Made by a program: the position numbers and the translations under genes. From Blastopirellula sediminis (GTDB lineage Bacteria > Planctomycetota > Planctomycetia > Pirellulales > Pirellulaceae): a stretch of 64,000 nt of DNA. The stretch spans positions 62,001-126,000 of the forward strand of contig NZ_JAJKFT010000010.1 of the NCBI RefSeq assembly GCF_020966755.1, in the 5' to 3' direction. Positions 50,717-58,670 of this stretch are shown in pieces (positions within the stretch are counted from its first letter, which is position 1; every line of letters starts with the position of its first letter). The notes beneath the pieces were generated by a model, which saw nothing but the letters and a program-made list of their open reading frames with translations, was not told the origin of the DNA and made no database searches.

Positions 50717-51694
50717 GTGACCGCACGCGGCCGAGCAGGCTTTACGCTGGTCGAGCTTTTGGTCGTGATCGCGATCATTGCGATCCTGATTGCGCTTCTC
50801 CTCCCCGCCGTCCAGATGGCACGCGAAGCGGCTCGCCGGATGCAGTGCACCAATCAGCTGAAGCAAATCGGCCTCGGCTGGCACAATCACCACGATACGT
50901 TTCGCTTTCTCCCGACCGGCGGCTATACCGCCAACGTCCATCCGACCTTTACCAGCGGTCGACCGGAGGCGGGAGAGCGCCAGGCAGCCGGCTGGGCGTT
51001 TCAGATCCTTCCTTATCTCGAACAGCAGGCGATTCACGAAGGGGCAGGGGGGACGACCACTCTGGAGCAGTCTTCCAACGCCATCGCCGGGGTCATTCCG
51101 GGCTATTATTGCCCATCACGACGTTCCGCCTACGCCAAAGGGGAAACAAACGACTGGTTTTGCCGCGTTGACGCCACTGGCGCCTACTTGCCGCGATCGT
51201 TCGCCAAACAAAAGCATGGTCAGATCGATTACGCCGCCTCCAACGCCAATGGAACCGGCGTCCTCGCACGCAACTGGTCAGGCACATTCACTTGCTCTTC
51301 GTCGCTGACCCCCAGCATCAAGAAGTCGCTACTGCGAATGGCGGACGCGACTGACGGCACTTCCAACACGCTGGTTGCGGCGGAAAAGAAGGTCAATCGC
51401 TCGATCATCGATAGCTTGACCGACCGCGAGCAAGGAGACAGCGCCGGCTATGTTTCTGGCTGGGACGGTGCCAGTTCGTCTCTCACCTTCGACACCGTCC
51501 GCTCGACGACGCTCGATCCGCAGCCGGACAAAATCAACACCGACGGCCAACAACGCTTCGGCTCGTCCCATCCCGGCGGCTTCACTTCCCTCTTGCTGGA
51601 CGGCAGCGTCCGCTTCATTCCTTTCACGGTCGATCTGACCGTCTTCTCCAATCTCGGCAACCGCAGCGACGGCAACCCGGTTACGCTCGACTAA
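50717..51694 (+). CDS. DUF1559 pseudopilin-like protein
   Basis: A 325-residue protein from GTG 50717 (GAGGGG upstream). The N terminus [20 protein letters not shown] follows a short basic leader (MTARGRA), as in type IV pilins. It continues [17 protein letters not shown] and the DUF1559 domain, ending in [18 protein letters not shown]. It belongs to the same family as 35346-36416. It stands alone, divergent from rplY, and is followed by a repeat pair. Confidence 0.92.
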   Translation: MTARGRAGFTLVELLVVIAIIAILIALLLPAVQMAREAARRMQCTNQLKQIGLGWHNHHDTFRFLPTGGYTANVHPTFTSGRPEAGERQAAGWAFQILPYLEQQAIHEGAGGTTTLEQSSNAIAGVIPGYYCPSRRSAYAKGETNDWFCRVDATGAYLPRSFAKQKHGQIDYAASNANGTGVLARNWSGTFTCSSSLTPSIKKSLLRMADATDGTSNTLVAAEKKVNRSIIDSLTDREQGDSAGYVSGWDGASSSLTFDTVRSTTLDPQPDKINTDGQQRFGSSHPGGFTSLLLDGSVRFIPFTVDLTVFSNLGNRSDGNPVTLD

Positions 51695-51710
51695 ATCGAA
51701 CGCCAAAAAC

Positions 51711-51842
51711 TAGCCCGAGGCGCGAGCCGAGGGAATTCGGTGGGAAGCGACGTTCAGGAACGCCTTCGGCTCCGCGTGCGAATCTCCGGTCGGCGTTTCT
51801 CTGCGAATCCAAGCTCTTTCCCTCGGCTCGCGCCTCGGGCTA
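51711..51842. repeat. Inverted pair of TAGCCCG-type repeats
   Basis: TAGCCCGAGGCGCGAGCCGA plus GGGA (51711-51734) and its perfect reverse complement (51819-51842) face each other over 84 bp. The arms are a variant of the units in the 178-bp repeat arms and at 7406. The pair fills the space between two convergent genes. Confidence 0.88.
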
Positions 51843-51865
51843 CGATTTCATTCTCACACGCGCGC

Positions 51866-51899
51866 AAAAAAAGAGCGCCGTCCAAAATGGACGACGCTC
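51866..51899 (-). terminator. Intrinsic terminator of the PilM operon
   Basis: On the minus strand GAGCGTCGTCCA and TGGACGGCGCTC pair with one mismatch around a short loop, followed by a T run (seven A at 51866-51872 on the plus strand). It ends the operon 37 bp after the gene at 51936. Confidence 0.85.
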
Positions 51900-51935
51900 C
51901 GAATCGCATTGAACTTTGCTTGACTGGACTCGGCG

Positions 51936-54164
51936 TTACTCACGCATACGCCCACCACGTCTTCGGCCCCCTCCGGGACCTCCCTCCATCATTTCGGGAG
52001 ACTCGGCGCCGTAACCGTACGGATCGTCAGTGCCGGACGACGACGTTTTCTTGACTTCCGGCGGAGTGAAGTCGAACAGCGAGAAGTCGGTTCGATCCTT
52101 CAACTCCTTATGAATCTTGATGTTCCCCTTGGAATCCATCACCAGGATTTCGCCGGGGCTCACCAAACCTTCGTTGACGGCGGGATCACGATATCGACCA
52201 GGCAGCCCGTCGCCCCCTCGGATATCGAGCACCACCGCATTGGTATTCATTTGGTAGTCTTCCTTCTTGTCAAACATCAGCGTGCCGGGATTCAGCACCC
52301 ACATGTCGTCCTCGTCGTTGACCGAGTCGCCTCGTTCGAGCGTGATCTTCTTCGAGGCCAAGGTTCCTTCGGCTTCGTCCCAGGTCACGCCCAGCACGGT
52401 CGCCTTCGACTCGCGAGTCGCCATCAGTTGATTGCTTTGCGAGCGAGTGTCACGACCAGCGGCCACGCTGCCGGCGATCACCGACGAATCGATGATCGTC
52501 TTCACAACCGGGCTCGGGGCCGAGTACTCGGTTTCGAGACGCGAAGCTTTGCTCAACTTGACCGGATCTTTGCCCGCTTCGGCCTTCTTCAGCGCGACGC
52601 GTTCTAGCGTTTCGCGACTCAAGGTCATCGCGGCCGGAGCCAAACCGGGTCCGCCCGACATGCCAGGCTGGCCCCCTTGAGCCGCTCCCATCGGGATCGC
52701 CGGGTTATTCGGATCTTCGAGCCAGAGGTTGACTTGGTACTGGTACTGGGTGTTCGGCTTCACGGTGGTGTCGTAGAAACGGAACATCTTCTCTTTCGAG
52801 TAGCCGGCGCCGCTCATGCCGCCACCGCTGCTCATACCCCCTTCGTACATCATTCCGCCGCCAGGCATTCCGCCGGCCATGGCGCCGCGACCGCCGCGGC
52901 CTGGACGACCACCGGTCATCATGCCGCTTCCGCCGGGACCGCCGTAACCTTCCATACCGGGGTAACCGCCCATCATGCCCGGGTAACTGCCCCCTTCGCC
53001 GGCCATTCCCGGCATGCCTGGCATTCCGCTACCTTGCGTGCCGCCAAATCCGGGGAAGAAGTTCGAGTCAGCGTTAAACTCCGGCAGCTTCTGCTCAGGC
53101 GCTCCGTCCGGCGAAGTCATTCCGCTGGGATAGCCGCCCATGCCGGGATAACCTTCGCCGAGCATTCCGCCCTGCATCATCGCCGGAGTCCACTTCGGCA
53201 CTTCCGAATGCCGAGCGTAGTCGGCCGGATCGACCAACAGCATCGGGGCGATCGGGAAGGTGAGGAGCGGATGCGTGTATTCCGGGGGAACCACTTCTTC
53301 CGGTCGGAAGGCCCATTTCATCGCATCGGCGAACGCCATCTGCGGGACGAGGTCTTTGTATTGGCTCCAAGTGCCGTCCGGCAGCATCTCGCGACGACGG
53401 ACGCCGAAACCGATGTATTTCGGCACGTCGCGCTGCGGATCGTAGCCGGCGGCGTCCAACAGAGCCGCATCGAATTCATCCCATTGCTTTTCGAGCGGGA
53501 TCAATGCGGTCAGCACCACAAAGTTTTTCCATTCGATCCGCGTTCCAGCGGTCGCGCGAGCGGGGCCGAATCGCTTCTGCTGCTCCGGAGACATTACCGG
53601 AGGCATATCTTTCTGTTGGGGTCCGCCCGGGCCGCCATAACCGGCGGGACCGTAGCCTCCCTCCATCATGCCGCCGCCGTAAGGGGCGCCATAGCCGCCG
53701 CTTTCCATCATGGCAGGACCGCCGGGACCGCCAGATAATGCGTTCATCCGTTTGTCGTCATAGACGAACGGAGCGGCGCCGGCCATCGCCTCCAGCTTTT
53801 CGAGCGTCAGGATCTTGGGGTCGGTTCGCTTTTGAATCGACTGATACATCGGCGGGCCGAACTCGGCCATCGCGGCGTAATTGCTGATGTTGATCGGGTT
53901 CTGCGCCAGCTCAGCTCGCTGTTCGTAAACCGGATCGGTCCAGCGTTTCTTCTCGACCGGAGTCCACTCCGAATTGTTGATGTTCGCGTTGGCGCTGTCA
54001 GCCGCTTGCTTGACCTGATCCGGCGTCACGGTGATCCCTTCACGCTGAGCGCCGAAGTAGATAAACGTCACGACCAGCAACACCGCGACGGCGAAGACGA
54101 TCTTTTCAACGTGCAAGATCAACTTCGATTTCATGCCGCCGTTTTGCAAATCTAGCTTTTGCAT
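51936..54164 (-). CDS. PilM-operon protein 3, Gly/Met-rich, one membrane helix
   Basis: A 742-residue protein I cannot assign to a family. One N-terminal helix (IVFAVAVLLVVTFIYFGA) places most of it in the periplasm. Residues about 150-190 and 345-470 are Gly/Met/Pro-rich low-complexity segments. Between them are globular parts. A C-terminal part contains a beta-rich region with ATVLGVTWDEAEGTLASKKI, VNDEDDMWVLNPGTLMFDKK and LVSPGEILVMDSKGNI, reminiscent of PilP-like or LysM/secretin-adaptor modules (inference only). GAGGGAAC precedes the ATG. It is the last gene of the PilM operon. Confidence 0.7.
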   Translation of the reverse strand: MQKLDLQNGGMKSKLILHVEKIVFAVAVLLVVTFIYFGAQREGITVTPDQVKQAADSANANINNSEWTPVEKKRWTDPVYEQRAELAQNPINISNYAAMAEFGPPMYQSIQKRTDPKILTLEKLEAMAGAAPFVYDDKRMNALSGGPGGPAMMESGGYGAPYGGGMMEGGYGPAGYGGPGGPQQKDMPPVMSPEQQKRFGPARATAGTRIEWKNFVVLTALIPLEKQWDEFDAALLDAAGYDPQRDVPKYIGFGVRRREMLPDGTWSQYKDLVPQMAFADAMKWAFRPEEVVPPEYTHPLLTFPIAPMLLVDPADYARHSEVPKWTPAMMQGGMLGEGYPGMGGYPSGMTSPDGAPEQKLPEFNADSNFFPGFGGTQGSGMPGMPGMAGEGGSYPGMMGGYPGMEGYGGPGGSGMMTGGRPGRGGRGAMAGGMPGGGMMYEGGMSSGGGMSGAGYSKEKMFRFYDTTVKPNTQYQYQVNLWLEDPNNPAIPMGAAQGGQPGMSGGPGLAPAAMTLSRETLERVALKKAEAGKDPVKLSKASRLETEYSAPSPVVKTIIDSSVIAGSVAAGRDTRSQSNQLMATRESKATVLGVTWDEAEGTLASKKITLERGDSVNDEDDMWVLNPGTLMFDKKEDYQMNTNAVVLDIRGGDGLPGRYRDPAVNEGLVSPGEILVMDSKGNIKIHKELKDRTDFSLFDFTPPEVKKTSSSGTDDPYGYGAESPEMMEGGPGGGRRRGGRMRE

Positions 54165-54249
54165 GTCGTAGTTCCCTCACCTTTATGGGAAGCTGCTTCC
54201 CGCATGTTCCGTAATATTCGCTCGCCGCGTGGGCGCGTTACAACTAAGA

Positions 54250-55857
54250 CTAACGAACCGCCCGCGATCGCATCGCGGTTTCGCCGTCGGCGCCCAGACC
54301 ATCTTCCGATTCGCTTTCGTTGGTAATGCCCAACAGCTCTTTGTTCACGGGATTGTAGATGTACACAATGCCGTAAACTTCGATCGGCACGTCGTACCGA
54401 TTGTCAGCCTTCACCTGGCCGCCCGGCATGCCAGGCATGCCGGCGCCGTACGATTCCGTTTCGTATCCGCCGCCGCTGGGGCCCGCATCAAAACCGCCGC
54501 CATAACCGGCGTAACCGCCGCCGTAGGCTCCGCCGGCTCCTGCCGTCGGGTTCAAACGGAGCTGACGCACTTCCAGCATCAGGTCGGCGTTACCGCACTC
54601 GACCAGCAACTTGTCGATCTTGCGCTGGTCGATGGTGATCCGCATACGAACCGGCAACCGCTTGGCGACCGCCAGGTAGTAGTCTTCGGTCGTCGGCGTG
54701 GTCATCGCCGTCTTCAGGGTTTCGGAGTCGATCTTCTTGTAGTCTTTGTCGACGTAGCGGAACTGAGCCGGGTCAACCGGAGCCATCGCTCCCCCCATGC
54801 CGCTACCGTCGCCGTAGGGGCTCTCCATCCCCATACCTTCCATCCCTTCCATGCCCTCCATGCCTTCCATGCCTTCCATCCCCTCCATGCCTTCCATGCC
54901 CATTTCGCTACCCATGCCCATCATATCCATCCCCATGCCGTCTTCGCCGGCGCTGGCGAGCATCGGGGGACGTTCGAGTTGGATGCGCTGGTTGGCGACG
55001 CCTTTGCCGAGTTCAATCGCTTCGATCCGTTTGATCGCGGCGAGGTGATGCTCGGTCGTGTCGCCGTTGACCGCTTTGATGATGCGCATCAGGTTTTCCA
55101 AGACCCAGAGATCTTCCTGAGCGTACAACACTTCACGCGGCGAGGGACGATTATTCGGACGCTTCGACCAGTCGAAGCTCTTGGACTGAATCATCTGCTG
55201 ATTGGTCGGATCCCAGTCGACGACGGGACGCTTCTTGACGACGGCGCCAGGATTCATGCCCCCCATCGGCATCGCCATAGCGCCCCCTTCGAAACCGCCC
55301 ATTTCCATGCCTCCGCCGCTGGCATAACCGCCGCCGGCGTTTTCGGCCACGTTCCATTCGGCGCCAATGCTTTCGGCGAGTTTCGGCAGTTCTTCTTTGA
55401 TGTAGTCGCGATAGAGTTCGCAGAGGGACGTGGTCAGACCGGTGCGTCCCTTGACCAGCTCTTCATCCGGCACCGCTTCAATCGGGCGATTTTGCAGGAC
55501 CGAATTGACCGTCGCGGCGTAGTCGATGCGGCCGGCGTTCAATTCCTTCGGCCAGACCAATTCTTTCTGCTGCGATTCCCACTGATATTGCCAGCTCTTC
55601 GCGATATCTTCGCGATAGCGCGCCAGCCACTTTTCCATTCCTTCCGCGAACTTTTCGTTCGGGTGCTCTTCGGTCGACGCAATCTGCTGCGCCGAGCTTC
55701 GCTTCGATTCGATCTCCGACTTTTGTTTCGCCAGATCGGCGTCGATCGTCATCGACGCATAGAGCCAAACGCCCAGCGATGCACACAACACGACCCCGGT
55801 CAAAACCCAGAAGCCGTACTTCTTCATCGCGGCGAGAAAGACGCGCATCTTATCCAT
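54250..55857 (-). CDS. PilM-operon protein 2, PilN/PilO-like position
   Basis: A 535-residue protein with a short cytoplasmic start, one membrane helix (YGFWVLTGVVLCASLGVWLYAS) and a coiled-coil stretch (DADLAKQKSEIESKRSSAQ). This is the layout of PilN/PilO proteins. Low-complexity regions follow: a Gly/Met segment near 175-200 and seven consecutive GME repeats, encoded at about 54837-54900. The end is again Gly/Tyr-rich with KADNRYDVPIEVYGIVYIYN, which resembles the PilO C-terminal beta strands. It begins 3 bp after the PilM-like gene stops. Confidence 0.72.
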   Translation of the reverse strand: MDKMRVFLAAMKKYGFWVLTGVVLCASLGVWLYASMTIDADLAKQKSEIESKRSSAQQIASTEEHPNEKFAEGMEKWLARYREDIAKSWQYQWESQQKELVWPKELNAGRIDYAATVNSVLQNRPIEAVPDEELVKGRTGLTTSLCELYRDYIKEELPKLAESIGAEWNVAENAGGGYASGGGMEMGGFEGGAMAMPMGGMNPGAVVKKRPVVDWDPTNQQMIQSKSFDWSKRPNNRPSPREVLYAQEDLWVLENLMRIIKAVNGDTTEHHLAAIKRIEAIELGKGVANQRIQLERPPMLASAGEDGMGMDMMGMGSEMGMEGMEGMEGMEGMEGMEGMEGMGMESPYGDGSGMGGAMAPVDPAQFRYVDKDYKKIDSETLKTAMTTPTTEDYYLAVAKRLPVRMRITIDQRKIDKLLVECGNADLMLEVRQLRLNPTAGAGGAYGGGYAGYGGGFDAGPSGGGYETESYGAGMPGMPGGQVKADNRYDVPIEVYGIVYIYNPVNKELLGITNESESEDGLGADGETAMRSRAVR

Positions 55858-55860
55858 GGT

Positions 55861-58188
55861 CTAAAAGCCCTCCTCTGCTGATGCTGCCGCGGCGGCTGCT
55901 TCCGCTGCGGCTTCGGCTTCAAGTTTCTTGTTTTCGATTCGCTTGCTCACCGGCGTTTCCTGCCAGCAGAACTGCACCGTGAACTCATAGACTTTGACGG
56001 GGATCTTGGCCGGAACGATTTCAACTTCCGTTCCCATCGGATTCATAGGTCCCATGGGCCCCATCCCGCTCATCGGTCCCATGCTGGGAATCATCCCCGT
56101 TTCGCCGCCCACGCCCATGGTCGCCGGATCGAAGTCAGGGTTGTCGACCTGGACCGTTTTCGGCACCGAGTCGAGCACGATCACCGGGTGCGAAATCCCC
56201 AATTCTTTCATCGAGACTTCGATCATCTGACCGCTGCCGTCATCGAGCGCGATCATGCCGGTGTCGAGTTGGTGGATCAGCGTATTACGCACATATTGCG
56301 GACCCGAGTTCTGACGGGCCTTGGTGCTGTTGTGGTAGTGCTTTCCTTTGAGCTGAATCACCCAGCCGCTTTCGGTCGGACCGGCCAGTTCGTCGACGAC
56401 TTCGCCGTCTTCACCGACCATTTCCATCGCCTCTTCTCCTTCGGCCGGAGTCATTTCTTCTTCCGGTGCAGCAGCGGCGGCGCCAGCGGCCGAGCCCATC
56501 GGATTGGCGGCGGCAGGATCGGCTCCATCTCCGGTCGGCGCGACCCCTTTTTCGTCAAGGTCTTCCGCCGTCAAACCTTCTTCGGCCGCTTCTTCCAAGC
56601 GTTTGCTGTTGTCGACCGTCTGGCGGTAACGTTCGCGGAGAGAGTCGGAGTACCAGACGCTGACGTCGGGGTAATACTTCGATTCAACGCTATCGATGTA
56701 CAGGAACGGCCGCTCTTCGATCGGCATCTTCCAGATATCTTCCGGTTTGCCTTCGTAGGTCGGCAGCGAAGCGGTGACCGCTCGCAACAGTTCCGGCCAG
56801 AGTCGGCGGTTTTCTTCATTACCGACGACGTAGTTGCCGATCGCCTTCAGGTTTTCGGCGTCGGTCATCGCTTGATCGTCGGCCGACTTGTGCGAACCGC
56901 TGATCTGAACAACGCTTTCGACTTGGCGCATCGCACCGGCAAACTTCTCCGGGTCGGCCGTGTTCCAGGCCTTCCAGTGGAAGAAGAAGTTAACCGTGCA
57001 GGCCAACAGCAGCGCGGCGACGGCAGCGACGGCCCACGGCTTCTTTTCGCGGATCAGTCGGTCGATCAAGATTTCCTGCGGCAGCAGGTTCGTCTGCAAG
57101 CACGACTTCCGCAGCCCTTGCAGACACATGCCGTAGCAGGTCGCAAACGACATGATGTTGTCGCGGAACGCGGCGGACGAGGTGACCTCTGAACCGGAGA
57201 GCTTTTGGAAGCCGTCGATTTCGACCGCTTCGTAGCCGAGGTTTTTCGAGAGGTACGAAACCAGGCCCGGCAGCTTCATCGCGTTGCCGACCGGCACGAT
57301 CCGCGAGATCTTCGCCTTACGGTCAAGGGTCTGGAAGAAGCCGATCGAACGCTGGATGTCGGTGACCAGTTCATTGAACTTCGGCCGCATCGACTGGAAG
57401 ATCAACTTGGCGTCGTCCGCTTCGCGAGCGTGACGCTTCAGGTGTTCCGCCTTGGCGAAGGTCAGCTTCAGGTCTTTGGTCAGCTGTTTCGTAAAGTGGT
57501 TACCGCCGATCGGCAAGCTACGTTGCCAGACGCGGAAACCGTTGGTGATCACCAAGTCGGTCGTTTCGGTCCCCATCGAGAGGATCACGTACGACTCGGG
57601 CTGATTGGCCGGATCATATTCTTCTTTGGTCGGGTTCACCGTCAGCAGGTCATGCGCGACGAAGTTGTAAAGCGCGACCGGCGACAGTTGCACGAAGTCG
57701 ACGTCGATCCCCGCGTCCAAAAACGGCTGCAGCGAGCGGAAGACCTGATCCCGCTTCATCGCGAAGATGCCGATTTCGGTCTCCAGCGAGATCCCTTCTT
57801 CGACATGGGCGCCCGGCATCGGCTGGTAGTCCCACACCACTTCGTCCAGCGGGAACGGGATCTGTTGCTTCGCTTCGTATTTAACGATGTCAGGGATGCG
57901 TTTAGCTTCTACCGGCGGCGCCTTGAAGAAACGGGCCAGACCGGCTTGCCCCGGAACCGAGATCGCGACCTTGTCGTTCTTCAGCTCGTTACGGGACAGA
58001 AATTCCTTCAGCGCATCCCGAATCATTTGTTCGGGGTTCGCGTCCGGAAGCGTCAACAGCTTCGGATATTCGATGTAATCGAAGGCGTCGGCGACAAGCC
58101 AGAAACCATCATCATGCACCGTGCATCGCAACGCTTTGATCGCGGCATGCCCGATGTCAATGCTCCAAACGCCTTTCCCAGCAGCCAT
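55861..58188 (-). CDS. pilM: PilM-like type IV pilus assembly ATPase fused to a membrane/periplasmic part
   Basis: A 775-residue protein. Residues 1-370 match PilM, a cytoplasmic actin/FtsA-fold protein of the type IV pilus/type II secretion platform: VWSIDIGHAAIKAL, VAISVPGQAGLARFF, YEAKQQIPFPLDEVVWDY, DFVQLSPVALYNFV and VPVGNAMKLPGLVSYL. A membrane helix near 385-405 (AVAAVAALLLACTVNFFF) leads to an extra-cytoplasmic part of about 370 residues with acidic and Gly/Met-rich segments. PilM usually ends after the first part and binds PilN; here a PilN-like function may be fused (inference). GAGGACC precedes the ATG. First gene of the operon. Confidence 0.85.
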   Translation of the reverse strand: MAAGKGVWSIDIGHAAIKALRCTVHDDGFWLVADAFDYIEYPKLLTLPDANPEQMIRDALKEFLSRNELKNDKVAISVPGQAGLARFFKAPPVEAKRIPDIVKYEAKQQIPFPLDEVVWDYQPMPGAHVEEGISLETEIGIFAMKRDQVFRSLQPFLDAGIDVDFVQLSPVALYNFVAHDLLTVNPTKEEYDPANQPESYVILSMGTETTDLVITNGFRVWQRSLPIGGNHFTKQLTKDLKLTFAKAEHLKRHAREADDAKLIFQSMRPKFNELVTDIQRSIGFFQTLDRKAKISRIVPVGNAMKLPGLVSYLSKNLGYEAVEIDGFQKLSGSEVTSSAAFRDNIMSFATCYGMCLQGLRKSCLQTNLLPQEILIDRLIREKKPWAVAAVAALLLACTVNFFFHWKAWNTADPEKFAGAMRQVESVVQISGSHKSADDQAMTDAENLKAIGNYVVGNEENRRLWPELLRAVTASLPTYEGKPEDIWKMPIEERPFLYIDSVESKYYPDVSVWYSDSLRERYRQTVDNSKRLEEAAEEGLTAEDLDEKGVAPTGDGADPAAANPMGSAAGAAAAAPEEEMTPAEGEEAMEMVGEDGEVVDELAGPTESGWVIQLKGKHYHNSTKARQNSGPQYVRNTLIHQLDTGMIALDDGSGQMIEVSMKELGISHPVIVLDSVPKTVQVDNPDFDPATMGVGGETGMIPSMGPMSGMGPMGPMNPMGTEVEIVPAKIPVKVYEFTVQFCWQETPVSKRIENKKLEAEAAAEAAAAAASAEEGF

Positions 58189-58670
58189 GTTGGGTCCTCA
58201 ATTCACTCGAAATGTGCGCAGAAACTGAGCGGTAATATAGCGAAGTCGAACAGGGATTTCCCCTGTACTACAGAAAAGCCAGCCGCCACGTGCTGATCAC
58301 GAAAAGGATATTAGAACGAAAGATGAGAACTATCGCCGCAGCAGTACTGGGCGGCAGCGTAGTTAATTCTAATGTGGCTGATCCCGTAGTGTCAATGAAT
58401 TTGCAAGCGACAAAAAACACCGTAAGATACTGGCATCAAAAGAGATACGCCGCAATCTCCTACTCCCGCAATTCGATTTTTTAAGAATTTGCGTCCCCTC
58501 TCGCCCTTGAATTGCGCGCAGCGGTTCATGCTGTAACACGTTTAACGACAATAACTTCCGACAAACTAGACCTCAGCGGCGGATGTCGCCCACCACCGTG
58601 CGTCGGCTATAATGCCGACTCGTCCGCCTCTGTTCGACGCATCACCACCTGCTGAAGAGCCGCCCCGTTG
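58189..58670. other. Divergent spacer between the PilM operon and the GH38-like gene
   Basis: About 480 bp, AT-richer than its surroundings. No convincing gene (a 64-codon frame at 58290 lacks support). It holds the PilM-operon promoter and the promoter of the next operon, for which TATAAT at 58608 is a candidate. Confidence 0.5.
58608..58613 (+). promoter_or_regulatory. Possible -10 element of the GH38-cmk-plsC operon
   Basis: A perfect TATAAT lies 57 bp before the ATG at 58671. No good -35 is seen at 17 bp, so the call is weak. Confidence 0.3.

Noticed and set aside
54837-54900. The 9-bp repeats considered as a CRISPR-like or regulatory array.
   Set aside because: The units are contiguous without spacers and encode GME in frame, so this is a coding tandem repeat. 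No CRISPR array or cas gene was seen in the window.
58290-58484. A 64-codon plus-strand frame upstream of the GH38-like gene.
   Set aside because: It has no ribosome site, its composition does not look coding, and it probably lies in promoter DNA.
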